Positions 7,352-14,903 of a stretch of DNA of 64,000 bases are shown here, in pieces. A model generated the notes under the pieces. That model saw only the letters and a list, made by a program, of their open reading frames with translations, made no database searches and was not told the DNA's origin. The DNA comes from CAYQLY01 sp964418605 (lineage in GTDB: Bacteria; Bacteroidota; Bacteroidia; Cytophagales; Cyclobacteriaceae), in the NCBI GenBank assembly GCA_964418605.1, contig CAYQLY010000007.1, forward strand, positions 1 through 64,000, written 5' to 3'. Made by a program: the position numbers and the translations under genes. Position 1 is the first letter of the stretch, and the number at the start of each line of letters is the position of its first letter.

Positions 7352-8447
7352 ATTGTTTGACCGGTCGGCGTGTATTTCAGTTGATACGATGTATGCGTAT
7401 AATCAGGGCGATCTTTCAAAAGAAGAAAAAAGGCTAGTGGAAGAGCATCTATCCGAATGCGAACTTTGTGCAGAGGCTGTTGAGTTTTTAGCAGATGGTT
7501 CTTTGTCTAAAGATGAATTAACTGAATCTATTACAACACTTAAAGTTGAACTAGATAAAAAATATATTTCTTCAAATAAAGCTAAAACACTAAAGGCTTA
7601 TTGGTGGATAGCGGCCTCATTGGTTTTACTGATTGGCCTAAGCGTTTTATTAAGAGATGTGTTTGATTATTCAAATTCTGTTTCTGGTGTTGCTTATCAA
7701 CAAAAGGAAATGCCTCGTGATACGATTGTATTGTATGTGCCGCCACCTTCTCCTAAAATAGCATACAACGAAATAGAATCTACTCCGATACCTATGGAAC
7801 AACCTTTGGAGTTGAATAAGTTAGGTTATTCTGATCAAGCAGTTGGGGGCTATGATGAAATCCAGTATGGTTCATCGAATACTGGTAAGGCGCAACCTGT
7901 TGATGAGGAAGAAAAAAGAATATATTCTGCAGAAGTGCATGATATGTTAGCTTTTGCAGATATTGTTCGAAAAGATCAAAATGGGATTGGTGTGTATAAA
8001 GACAAAGGTACGAATGAAAACAGCTCTTCGTATAGTGGTAAAAAATTAGATCGTATTTTGGATCAAGAAAAAACAAAAAAATCCAAAAAAAATCGTGCAA
8101 AGAATAAAGAACATGAAAAAGCCGCGATAACAGATTTAGTATCTAGTGGTAATGTATCTATGTCTGCTTCTTCGTTTTCTTTTGATGTGGAAATTGATTC
8201 TATCATTGTTCAAATTAAAAATCACACATCACTAGAGGGTATTATTAATCGTTGTGACCAGTTGCTTATCAAAGAAGGAATAAATCCTGTTGATTCTTTG
8301 ACCGTTCAATGGTTAAAGGTTATTCTGTTTCTTCAAGAAGGAAAAAAAGAAAATGCAATTCAGCTTCTTGATGGGTTGTCTAATTACGATAATCCATATC
8401 AAATAAAAAGTAAATCTATACTAGAAAAAGAAAAATTGTTTAAATAG
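7332..8447 (+). CDS. membrane anti-sigma factor with zinc-finger-like N-terminus, 371 aa
   Basis: The N-terminal cytoplasmic part carries the ZAS-type motif HxxxCxxC (HLSECELC, near residues 38-45), which in this family binds zinc and the sigma factor. A single membrane span follows at about residues 89-108 (WWIAASLVLLIGLSVLL). The periplasmic part is low-complexity (Pro-, Ser-, Lys-rich) up to about residue 270, followed by a helical C-terminal domain (about 290-371) that may form a TPR-like unit. It overlaps the sigma gene and so is its cognate regulator by context. The 3' end runs eight bases into the convergent chromate transporter gene. Confidence 0.82.
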   Translation: MKKKIGRLFDRSACISVDTMYAYNQGDLSKEEKRLVEEHLSECELCAEAVEFLADGSLSKDELTESITTLKVELDKKYISSNKAKTLKAYWWIAASLVLLIGLSVLLRDVFDYSNSVSGVAYQQKEMPRDTIVLYVPPPSPKIAYNEIESTPIPMEQPLELNKLGYSDQAVGGYDEIQYGSSNTGKAQPVDEEEKRIYSAEVHDMLAFADIVRKDQNGIGVYKDKGTNENSSSYSGKKLDRILDQEKTKKSKKNRAKNKEHEKAAITDLVSSGNVSMSASSFSFDVEIDSIIVQIKNHTSLEGIINRCDQLLIKEGINPVDSLTVQWLKVILFLQEGKKENAIQLLDGLSNYDNPYQIKSKSILEKEKLFK

Positions 8448-9618
8448 GCAATAATAAACCTGCGAGTAAGCCAGCCAATACAATTAATGGAGATGGGATC
8501 TTTGTTAGCATAAGTAAAATAAAAGTAATAGCCATCGCAGTAATATTGGGGATATCTTTTGGCATAGGCTCAAACAACGTCATAGCTGCGGCAATAACCA
8601 ATCCTGAACTTACAGCTGTAATTCCTTCTAAAGATGCTTTTACTAATCTGTATTTTTTAAAGTGACTCCAAAATCGAATAATAAAAAAACAAAATAATAA
8701 CCCTGGTAAAAAAATACCTATGGTGGAAACTAGCCCGCCAACCAATTGTCCTCCAACCCCATAGTCTCGCATACTCAACACTCCGATATAACTGCTAAAT
8801 GCAAACACAGGCCCAGGTGCCACTTGTGCTATAGCATATCCTGATAAAAATTCTTCTGAAGAAAGATAGTGTTTGAATTCAACAAACTCTGTATAAAGTA
8901 AAGGAACTAATACTTGGCCACCGCCATATACTAAGCTTCCATTTCTATAAAAATTTTCAAGCAAAAGAATAGGCAACGACTGTGTAATATTTCCTAAAGA
9001 AGCAATTCCTATAAATAAAGCTCCCCATAATATAAAATTACCCCACTTGATTTTTAGTTTTTCTTTTTCTTCGACAGGATATTCTTTATACCGAAAACTC
9101 GTGGCGGCCCCACCCAGCAATAGAAGAATAGGGGGTAGTAAAGGGGAATGAGAAAAAAAGGAAATAATAATAGAAGCTACAGTTAGTATAGAAGCTATTT
9201 TAGTTCTAATAACTTTAATATTTACAACGTAAGCGGCATAAGCAATAAAACCAATAGCAATAGGTTGAATAAATCGTGTGAACGACAATGTCATGTTTTT
9301 TGCATCAATGTAGGAAACAGCTATGCCTGTTGCTGTCATGATAAGTACAGCTGGTAAGATCCATATTAATAATGTGAGATAGGCTAGATTGGCTCCTCCT
9401 ATTTTGAAGCCAATAGATGTGATTGTTTGTGTTGATGTAGGTCCGGGTAATATTTGACAAAGTGAATGCAGCTCCATAAGCTCTGCCTCTGTCAAGTATT
9501 TTCTTTTTTTAACAAAAGTAGCTATAAAGCGGGCCAGATGAACTTGAGGGCCACCAAAGCCGGTTAAGGCTAGAAGAGCTACGTCTCTTAAAAAAATATA
9601 ATAACGTATTCTTTTCAT
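8440..9618 (-). CDS. chrA: chromate transporter family protein (ChrA), 392 aa
   Basis: This is a two-domain (long-chain) CHR protein. Each half begins with the hallmark segment: ALTGFGGPQVHLARF with LCQILPGPTSTQ in the first, and SLVYGGGQVLVPLL with QVAPGPVFAFSSYIG in the second. About ten hydrophobic segments are distributed through both halves. The family exports chromate or acts as a chromate:sulfate antiporter; a physiological role in other anion transport is possible. Length (about 390-400) is typical for bidomain members. It is convergent with the anti-sigma gene, with which it overlaps by eight bases, and there is no chrB-like regulator beside it. Confidence 0.9.
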   Translation of the reverse strand: MKRIRYYIFLRDVALLALTGFGGPQVHLARFIATFVKKRKYLTEAELMELHSLCQILPGPTSTQTITSIGFKIGGANLAYLTLLIWILPAVLIMTATGIAVSYIDAKNMTLSFTRFIQPIAIGFIAYAAYVVNIKVIRTKIASILTVASIIISFFSHSPLLPPILLLLGGAATSFRYKEYPVEEKEKLKIKWGNFILWGALFIGIASLGNITQSLPILLLENFYRNGSLVYGGGQVLVPLLYTEFVEFKHYLSSEEFLSGYAIAQVAPGPVFAFSSYIGVLSMRDYGVGGQLVGGLVSTIGIFLPGLLFCFFIIRFWSHFKKYRLVKASLEGITAVSSGLVIAAAMTLFEPMPKDIPNITAMAITFILLMLTKIPSPLIVLAGLLAGLLLPI

Positions 9619-9627
9619 AAAATTAAA

Positions 9628-9651
9628 AATGGATTCATTTCTGAATCCATT
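9628..9651 (-). terminator. intrinsic terminator after the 183-aa lipoprotein gene
   Basis: A 10-bp perfect stem (9628-9637 with 9642-9651, loop TTTC) is followed on the minus strand by TTTAATTTTATG, giving a usable U-tract. It lies ten bases past the stop of the lipoprotein gene. Confidence 0.7.
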
Positions 9652-9660
9652 CTCTTATTT

Positions 9661-10212
9661 TTATCTCCAAACTTTACAATTGAAAGTCATTTCACTAGCA
9701 CTTAGGTCAAGTCTTACCTTTGTTATTTTAAATAACATATAACTATCTTGCTCTCGTATTTTTCCGATATACACATCGCCTACTACTTGATTTTGAAATT
9801 GATCAGCTGTGGCTTGTTTTTTTATGAAAAGATCTTTTACTTGTTTTTTGGTAACTGGATTATCGTAGTTTATTTCTCCATTGACTTTAACAAAAGTAGT
9901 TGCATTGTCATAAATCATGGTTGAGCTTTGATTAATAAAATGAGATCCGGCATGAAAACCAGCTCCTTCAAAGGCAATATCTATACGTTTAGCATCTTCC
10001 ATGGTACGCAGAGGTACTAATTCATTTGCTAACGCATCATATCCTAGTCCGGGTGGATCACTAATTCTTAATTGCATGCTAACAACGATATTTCTTACTT
10101 CTATCGAATCAGATGGAGGAGTTAGAATATCAGGATTAACAGTTGGTTTTTTACATGAAAAAAATATAAAAACAAAAACTAATAATGTAATAGAAATTTG
10201 TTCTTTTTTCAT
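9661..10212 (-). CDS. hypothetical lipoprotein, 183 aa
   Basis: I place the start at the ATG of MKKEQISITLLVFVFIFFSC (10212); three more residues (MML) are possible upstream. This gives a clean lipoprotein signal with lipobox FFSC. The mature protein is a soluble domain of about 160 residues with alternating short strands (SIEVRNIVVSMQLRI, TTFVKVNGEIN, VVGDVYIGKIREQDSYMLFKITKVRLDL, in pieces) and no recognised family. It is predicted to be anchored to the periplasmic face or outer membrane. It lies just downstream of the 2-oxoglutarate oxygenase gene, with a very short gap, and has its own terminator, so the two may form an operon. Confidence 0.8.
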   Translation of the reverse strand: MKKEQISITLLVFVFIFFSCKKPTVNPDILTPPSDSIEVRNIVVSMQLRISDPPGLGYDALANELVPLRTMEDAKRIDIAFEGAGFHAGSHFINQSSTMIYDNATTFVKVNGEINYDNPVTKKQVKDLFIKKQATADQFQNQVVGDVYIGKIREQDSYMLFKITKVRLDLSASEMTFNCKVWR

Positions 10213-10225
10213 AAGCATCAAGAAT

Positions 10226-11194
10226 TTATTTTTTTAATAAACCTAATTCAATTAGTCGTTCTTCTAAAAATTCACCAGCTGTAATATCTGCATAGTGTTT
10301 TGGATTTTCTTGATCGATGCAATTGGGCAAACAACTTAAATCCATATCTGCTCGTGGGTGCATGAAAAAAGGAATTGAAAACCTGGATGTATGCATTTTA
10401 TCTTTAGGCGGATTGACCACGCGATGAATGGTCGACTTTAGTTTATTATTACTTAATCTTGATAGCATATCACCAACATTAACAATGATTTGTTCAGGCA
10501 GAGCTGTAATGGGTATCCATTTTTTATCCATTCGCAACACTTCTAATCCTTCTGCGCTCGCACCCATTAAAAGAGTGATTAAATTAATATCGCCATGTTC
10601 TGCGGCACGTACGGCATCAGCTGGAATAGAGTTTGGATCTTCGATAGGATAGTAATGAATGGCACGTAAAATGCTATTCCCATTTTTTACTTTTTTATCA
10701 AAATACGTTTCTTCTAATCCAAGATATAATGCAATAGCTCGAAGCATTTTAAATCCAGTGTCTTCTAAGATTTTATACGCCTTGGATGTTGTTTCTTTAA
10801 ATAGAGCTATTTCTGAAGGCCACACGTTATCAGGATATTTTTGCTTAATGGGGTCATTATCTGTTATTTCTTGTCCGATATGATAGAACTCTTTAAGATC
10901 ACCTGTATTTCTACCTTTGGCATGTTCTTTACCTTTTCCTACGTAACCCCGCTGTCCTGCTAATCCAGGTATTTCATATTTTGTTTTCTTTTCATCAGGC
11001 AAGGCAAAAAAAAGTTTAATCGTATCATACAGCTTATCACGTAATTCATCACTTAGGCCATGGTTTTTAATAGCCACAAACCCAATATTGTTATAGGCTT
11101 CTCCTAGGTTTTTTACAAATTGATCCTTTATAGCCTGATTTTCAGATGTAAAATCTGCTAAATCTAGCGATGGTATTTCATTATATAGTTTCAT
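10226..11194 (-). CDS. 2-oxoglutarate/Fe(II)-dependent dioxygenase, isopenicillin N synthase-like, 322 aa
   Basis: A DIOX_N domain covers residues about 1-125, and a double-stranded beta-helix core the rest. The iron facial triad is visible as H200-G-D202 and H257 (TIHRVVNP), and the 2-oxoglutarate-binding RxS motif as R271-F-S273. A conserved glycine-rich stretch, GYVGKGKEHAKG (83-94), matches the substrate-side region of this family. Members oxidise amino acids, flavonoids or other small molecules; nothing in the context defines the substrate. Length is typical (310-340). It probably heads an operon with the downstream lipoprotein gene. Confidence 0.92.
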   Translation of the reverse strand: MKLYNEIPSLDLADFTSENQAIKDQFVKNLGEAYNNIGFVAIKNHGLSDELRDKLYDTIKLFFALPDEKKTKYEIPGLAGQRGYVGKGKEHAKGRNTGDLKEFYHIGQEITDNDPIKQKYPDNVWPSEIALFKETTSKAYKILEDTGFKMLRAIALYLGLEETYFDKKVKNGNSILRAIHYYPIEDPNSIPADAVRAAEHGDINLITLLMGASAEGLEVLRMDKKWIPITALPEQIIVNVGDMLSRLSNNKLKSTIHRVVNPPKDKMHTSRFSIPFFMHPRADMDLSCLPNCIDQENPKHYADITAGEFLEERLIELGLLKK

Positions 11195-11270
11195 ACAGAA
11201 GAATGCTTATTTTTTTAGGTAGCAATTTAATTAAAATTATCTGTAAATTTAAATCTTATACTTAAAGGAT

Positions 11271-11996
11271 ATGAAGAAAAGGGAATTTTTAAAAACAATT
11301 ATTTTTGTGGGGTTAGCCTATGTATTAAAGCCTTTTGAAAGTATAGCTAAGAAAAATTATAAAAAAACATCTTCAATATATCCATTTACACTCCCTTCAT
11401 TATTTTATTCCTTTCAAGATTTGGAGCCCCATATTGATCGACTTACTATGGAGATTCATTATACCAAACACCATCAGGCCTATATAGACAAACTTAATGA
11501 ATCGATAGCTGTTCATGTTGAACTTCAAAATAAGTCTTTGGAAGATATGTTTAGCCAGGTTAGTAAACTACCAATCGCTATTCGTAATCATGGCGGAGGC
11601 CACTATAACCATTCCTTTTTCTGGACTATATTAACGCCTCATTCCGGTAAAAAACCAGAAGGTGAACTTAGGAGCGTTATAGAAAAGAACTATGAATCAT
11701 TTGACGCATTTAAAAGTTTATTTACAAAAACAGCATTGGATCGATTTGGATCAGGTTGGGTGTGGTTAATCACAGATGAGTATGGTAGTTTTCAAATTAT
11801 ATCCACACCTAATCAAGATAATCCACTTATGGATACGGTGGAAAAAAAAGGTGTGCCACTTTTGGCTTTAGATGTATGGGAGCACGCCTATTATTTGAAT
11901 TATCAGAATCGTCGCAAAGATTATATTGAGGCTTTTTGGAATATTGTGAATTGGGATCAAGTAGAGGTTAATTATAAGAAAGCTATTCATTCATGA
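11271..11996 (+). CDS. sodA: superoxide dismutase (Mn/Fe type), exported form, 241 aa
   Basis: An N-terminal extension of about 38 residues carries a basic start and hydrophobic run (KKREFLKTIIFVGLAYVLKP), so the enzyme is probably exported or membrane-attached, unlike the usual cytosolic form. The catalytic domain begins at FTLPSLFYSFQDLEPHID. Metal ligands are H63, H114, D201 and H205 (in HYTKHHQAY, GGGHYNHSFFW and LDVWEHAYY). GGGHYNHSFFW resembles the Mn-type signature more than the Fe-type, but metal choice cannot be settled by eye. It dismutates superoxide to peroxide and oxygen. It overlaps the next membrane-protein gene by four bases, which implies cotranscription. Confidence 0.93.
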   Translation: MKKREFLKTIIFVGLAYVLKPFESIAKKNYKKTSSIYPFTLPSLFYSFQDLEPHIDRLTMEIHYTKHHQAYIDKLNESIAVHVELQNKSLEDMFSQVSKLPIAIRNHGGGHYNHSFFWTILTPHSGKKPEGELRSVIEKNYESFDAFKSLFTKTALDRFGSGWVWLITDEYGSFQIISTPNQDNPLMDTVEKKGVPLLALDVWEHAYYLNYQNRRKDYIEAFWNIVNWDQVEVNYKKAIHS

Positions 11997-12499
11997 GTGT
12001 AGAATTAAAACCATCAGGAGTAAAATATATAAGTGAAGATGATATACATATGCGAATATCTTATCGAAGATGGTCTATACGTAAAGTAATAGCAGGCTTC
12101 ATTAGTTTGGGACTAAGCCTTATTTTGTTGTGTAAATTTTCTTATTCATCTGATTTGCTTCAACAACCTCATGTAGTCTTAGCTAGTCTATTTTTATTTA
12201 TTACCGCTATTTGGTTTTTTCTAATCTACAAAAAGATCACAGCCTCAGAAACCTATTTGCGCATAAGTTATTTTCCATTTTTCTGGACAATAAAAAAAGA
12301 AAAAATTAGGCAATTGCTCACCTTGAATCGTAAAAACATATGGATGCAACCAATCTATAAAGTCATGGTGTATACTAAAAGACACAATAAATTTATGTTA
12401 TTTCAACTTACCGATCCGGACTCTGCTAAGGTTCTTGAGAGTAAGATTATGAAAAAAATGAAAATAGATGTTTTTGATCAGGTTAATGGTCAGGAATAA
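11993..12499 (+). CDS. two-span membrane protein, PH-like C-terminus, 168 aa
   Basis: Two adjacent membrane segments are visible (about residues 32-50, VIAGFISLGLSLILLC, and 62-80, VVLASLFLFITAIWFFLIY). A C-terminal domain of about 85 residues follows, with strand-rich hydrophobic/basic alternation (TYLRISYFPFFWTIKKEKI), as in bacterial PH-like domains of small membrane proteins. The function is unknown. The start codon overlaps the stop of the superoxide dismutase gene (ATGA), so the two are translationally coupled and may work at the same membrane. Confidence 0.75.
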   Translation: MSVELKPSGVKYISEDDIHMRISYRRWSIRKVIAGFISLGLSLILLCKFSYSSDLLQQPHVVLASLFLFITAIWFFLIYKKITASETYLRISYFPFFWTIKKEKIRQLLTLNRKNIWMQPIYKVMVYTKRHNKFMLFQLTDPDSAKVLESKIMKKMKIDVFDQVNGQE

Positions 12500-12581
12500 T
12501 TTTTTTATATAAAATTCTATTATGAAAAAAATATATCAAATAAAATAGTTTCTAAAAACCTATCTTTTAGTTTTTACGGTT

Positions 12582-13277
12582 TTAATAATCATATTGTAAT
12601 GATTTTTTACTAAGACGAATTCTAAAACCTAATGTAACTGTCATCGCAGGACTATATCTATAATCATGGTTTCGACCAAACCCAGGAATATGAACAATTT
12701 GAAAGTCATTTTTGGTATATAAACTAGTAATTAGGAAGCGATTGCTTAGTGTTATTTTTCCATAGAAAAATTTTCCTATATCAACTTTGACTATTAATGG
12801 AATATCTACACTATAGGCTTTCCAATCTCTTTTATTAGAAATTGATTCATAATCGCCCCAGAAATCCCCCTTGATAAGGTATTTAGCCCAGTCATTAAAA
12901 ATACTTCGACAGATGAAAAAACCTGTGCCTAGCCTTATATTATTTTTTATAGGCTCTAAAAATGTATAGTGTGATTCTAAGAATGTATAATACCCGCCGA
13001 AACGAACATAGTAACCTTCTGTATAATGCGTGTAGTTTTTTTCTTCAAAAATTTTCATTTGAATGCTTTGGCCAATTTGAACCAAAGCGTATAGCTTATT
13101 GTTTACATCAATACCTAATTCTCCTTCGTATTTTTTTTCATTTTCAAGCGCATAAATAAGTTTAGGTACATCGATACCTAGATCTAGACTTAGACCTTTT
13201 GCTAAGCTGATATTTTGAATAAATAAAAAGAACAATAGTATATGTGCTCTGATTAATTTAATAATATATTTTTCCAC
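12582..13277 (-). CDS. hypothetical exported protein, outer-membrane beta-barrel-like, 231 aa (copy B)
   Basis: I choose the GTG at 13277 (MEKYIIKLIRAHILLFFLFIQ, a good signal peptide) because it gives the same 20-base overlap with the upstream lipoprotein gene as in the neighbouring paralogous pair; an upstream ATG at 13301 would add eight residues. The mature protein has many alternating aromatic/polar strands (GYYVRFGGYYTFLESHYTF, TVTLGFRIRLSKKS), suggesting a small outer-membrane barrel. It shares with the 238-aa protein at 13717-14433 the features xxGTGFFICRSIFND/LGFSFCTSIFQD, KGDFWGDYES/KAPTWGDKEI and IPGFG near the C-terminus, so the two are paralogues. The function is unknown. Confidence 0.78.
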   Translation of the reverse strand: MEKYIIKLIRAHILLFFLFIQNISLAKGLSLDLGIDVPKLIYALENEKKYEGELGIDVNNKLYALVQIGQSIQMKIFEEKNYTHYTEGYYVRFGGYYTFLESHYTFLEPIKNNIRLGTGFFICRSIFNDWAKYLIKGDFWGDYESISNKRDWKAYSVDIPLIVKVDIGKFFYGKITLSNRFLITSLYTKNDFQIVHIPGFGRNHDYRYSPAMTVTLGFRIRLSKKSLQYDY

Positions 13278-13707
13278 TTGTAAATAAAGGATCGCTGCCA
13301 TTAATAGTAGATGTTATGTTTAATTCTATTTTTTCAAAACTGTGTTTTTCGATTTTTAATTCGGTAACGTCTACAAAAAAACTATTATTTTCACTATAGC
13401 GCACTTTGCGTTTGTATAAAAAAACAAGAGTGTCTATTTGTTTATCCATATAAAATAAAAACTCACTTTTCTCTTCTTTCATGTTTAATGGAAGGTAAAC
13501 ATAAAGTTTACCCTCTTTGTTTATAGATTGGTAGTCCTTATTTAATATTTTCTGATTAAAATTTTTAATATCATCAAAAATACTAGTAGGTTTCTTCTTA
13601 AGTTCAACTTCAAATAAAAGAATAGGTTCTTTGGTGTGAAAAATTTTCTCTTTTATACATCCATTATTTAATAGCAATAGAATAGAAAATAATATAGAAT
13701 ACTTCAT
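13258..13707 (-). CDS. hypothetical lipoprotein, 149 aa (copy B)
   Basis: It begins MKYSILFSILLLLNNGC, a lipoprotein-like signal with Cys17. The mature domain is beta-rich, with a mid-protein segment (YVYLPLNMKEEKSEFLFYMDKQIDTLVFLYKRKV, seen as strands) matching the equivalent region of the 162-aa lipoprotein at 14414-14902 (ISLPMNINNTTSGF, RIDTLVLTYKPIL), and both end in a G-x-IYY motif. It is the upstream partner of the barrel-like gene, overlapping it by 20 bases. The pair looks like a lipoprotein plus outer-membrane protein that act together. No family is recognised. Confidence 0.75.
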   Translation of the reverse strand: MKYSILFSILLLLNNGCIKEKIFHTKEPILLFEVELKKKPTSIFDDIKNFNQKILNKDYQSINKEGKLYVYLPLNMKEEKSEFLFYMDKQIDTLVFLYKRKVRYSENNSFFVDVTELKIEKHSFEKIELNITSTINGSDPLFTSGKIYY

Positions 13708-13716
13708 ATGTAAAAG

Positions 13717-14433
13717 TTAATTGAGGTTGTTTTTTTTATTTAAACTTAATCGTATACCAAGTGTTATACTTGCGCTTAGTATAACATTGTTTGTTTTACT
13801 ATTTCCAAATCCTGGTATAGTCCAAAGAGGATAGGGAAAGCGTGAGGTGCTTCCAAAATCAACTATTAAACATCTAATCCCAACGCTTCCTTTAATGTAA
13901 AAATATTTTTTGCAATCATTTTGAATAATAATGGATGGCTCAATGGAATGAATTTGATATTTTTTTGACTCAATAGGAATTTCTTTATCACCCCAAGTAG
14001 GCGCTTTTATGGTATACGACCCTGCATCTTGAAAAATACTAGTACAAAAAGAAAAACCTAATCTTATATCAAATGTGGGGCCTAGCCCTAAATTATTATA
14101 GTAATAGCTATTGTGTTCAATAGATCCAATCATATAAAACAAACTTGTTCTTATGTAATACCCTTTTGTTTGGGCATAGAAAAAACCATCTTCTTTAATT
14201 GCTTTGCAATATCCCAATTGATTTATAAATAACCATTTATGATTAATCATTAAGCCTGTCTCTAACTCTACTTTGGTAATGCTTGATGGTTGTAAGCTTA
14301 TAGGTTGTACAAAAGAGGTTATGATTTTAAAAGGATTAGTTCCTATATATAAGGTATATTTTGGTTTTTCTTGAGAAAACCCTATTGAATAAAAAGCCAA
14401 TACAATACAAAAGCTAATAATAAATCGTGCCAT
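13717..14433 (-). CDS. hypothetical exported protein, outer-membrane beta-barrel-like, 238 aa (copy A)
   Basis: The start at ATG 14433 (MARFIISFCIVLAFYSIGFSQ) gives a standard signal peptide ending near SQ and a 20-base overlap with the lipoprotein gene upstream; a start further up (14505) would bury the signal. Alternating strands run throughout, with several Gly/Tyr-rich turns (KGYYIRTSLFYMIGS, GLGPTFDIRLGFSFC), and the C-terminus ends in strand-like SASITLGIRLSLNKK. It is a paralogue of the protein encoded at 12582-13277, sharing the WGD and IPGFG segments. Predicted location is the outer membrane; the function is unknown. Confidence 0.78.
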   Translation of the reverse strand: MARFIISFCIVLAFYSIGFSQEKPKYTLYIGTNPFKIITSFVQPISLQPSSITKVELETGLMINHKWLFINQLGYCKAIKEDGFFYAQTKGYYIRTSLFYMIGSIEHNSYYYNNLGLGPTFDIRLGFSFCTSIFQDAGSYTIKAPTWGDKEIPIESKKYQIHSIEPSIIIQNDCKKYFYIKGSVGIRCLIVDFGSTSRFPYPLWTIPGFGNSKTNNVILSASITLGIRLSLNKKNNLN

Positions 14434-14902
14434 AGTAATCTGGTTCTTTATGGTTAGTATTATTAGGATTAAGATGAGCCTTTTGGAAACTAGATGAAGA
14501 GTCAATAGATACTTTTTTGAATGTGTAATGGTTAATTTTTAGATCATTGATTTCTATATGGTAGCCTTGTACACGAAAGTTTCCATGGCCATCCATATGC
14601 CCATTAACTAATATGGGTTTATATGTTAAAACAAGCGTATCTATTCTTGTACCTTCATTTGTATGGCTTTTTATGATAAAGCCTGATGTAGTGTTGTTAA
14701 TGTTCATTGGTAAAGAAATAGATGAAGGGTGATAATTGTAATTTAATGTTTTTTGATTGTAGTATTTAATTTCTAAAGACCTCATTTGAGGTGAATTCAA
14801 TCTAAATTCTATGTATGGTTCTTGATCATGAATGGGTTCTGGATTTAAACACTGCGAACATGAGAGAATAATTAAAGCCCCATAAAATTGTTTGTAGTTC
14901 AT
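14414..14902 (-). CDS. hypothetical lipoprotein, 162 aa (copy A)
   Basis: The N-terminus MNYKQFYGALIILSC is a short lipoprotein signal with a plausible lipobox (ILSC). The mature part is about 145 residues and beta-rich; the segments RIDTLVLTYKPILVNG and HIEINDLKINHYTFKKV align by eye with the 149-aa copy B protein (QIDTLVFLYKRKV; VTELKIEKHSFEKIEL). It ends in YYGTIYY. It is located directly downstream of the amino-acid dehydrogenase gene on the same strand (gap of one base), and overlaps the barrel-like gene by 20 bases. The function is unknown. Confidence 0.75.
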   Translation of the reverse strand: MNYKQFYGALIILSCSQCLNPEPIHDQEPYIEFRLNSPQMRSLEIKYYNQKTLNYNYHPSSISLPMNINNTTSGFIIKSHTNEGTRIDTLVLTYKPILVNGHMDGHGNFRVQGYHIEINDLKINHYTFKKVSIDSSSSFQKAHLNPNNTNHKEPDYYGTIYY

Positions 14903-14903
14903 A

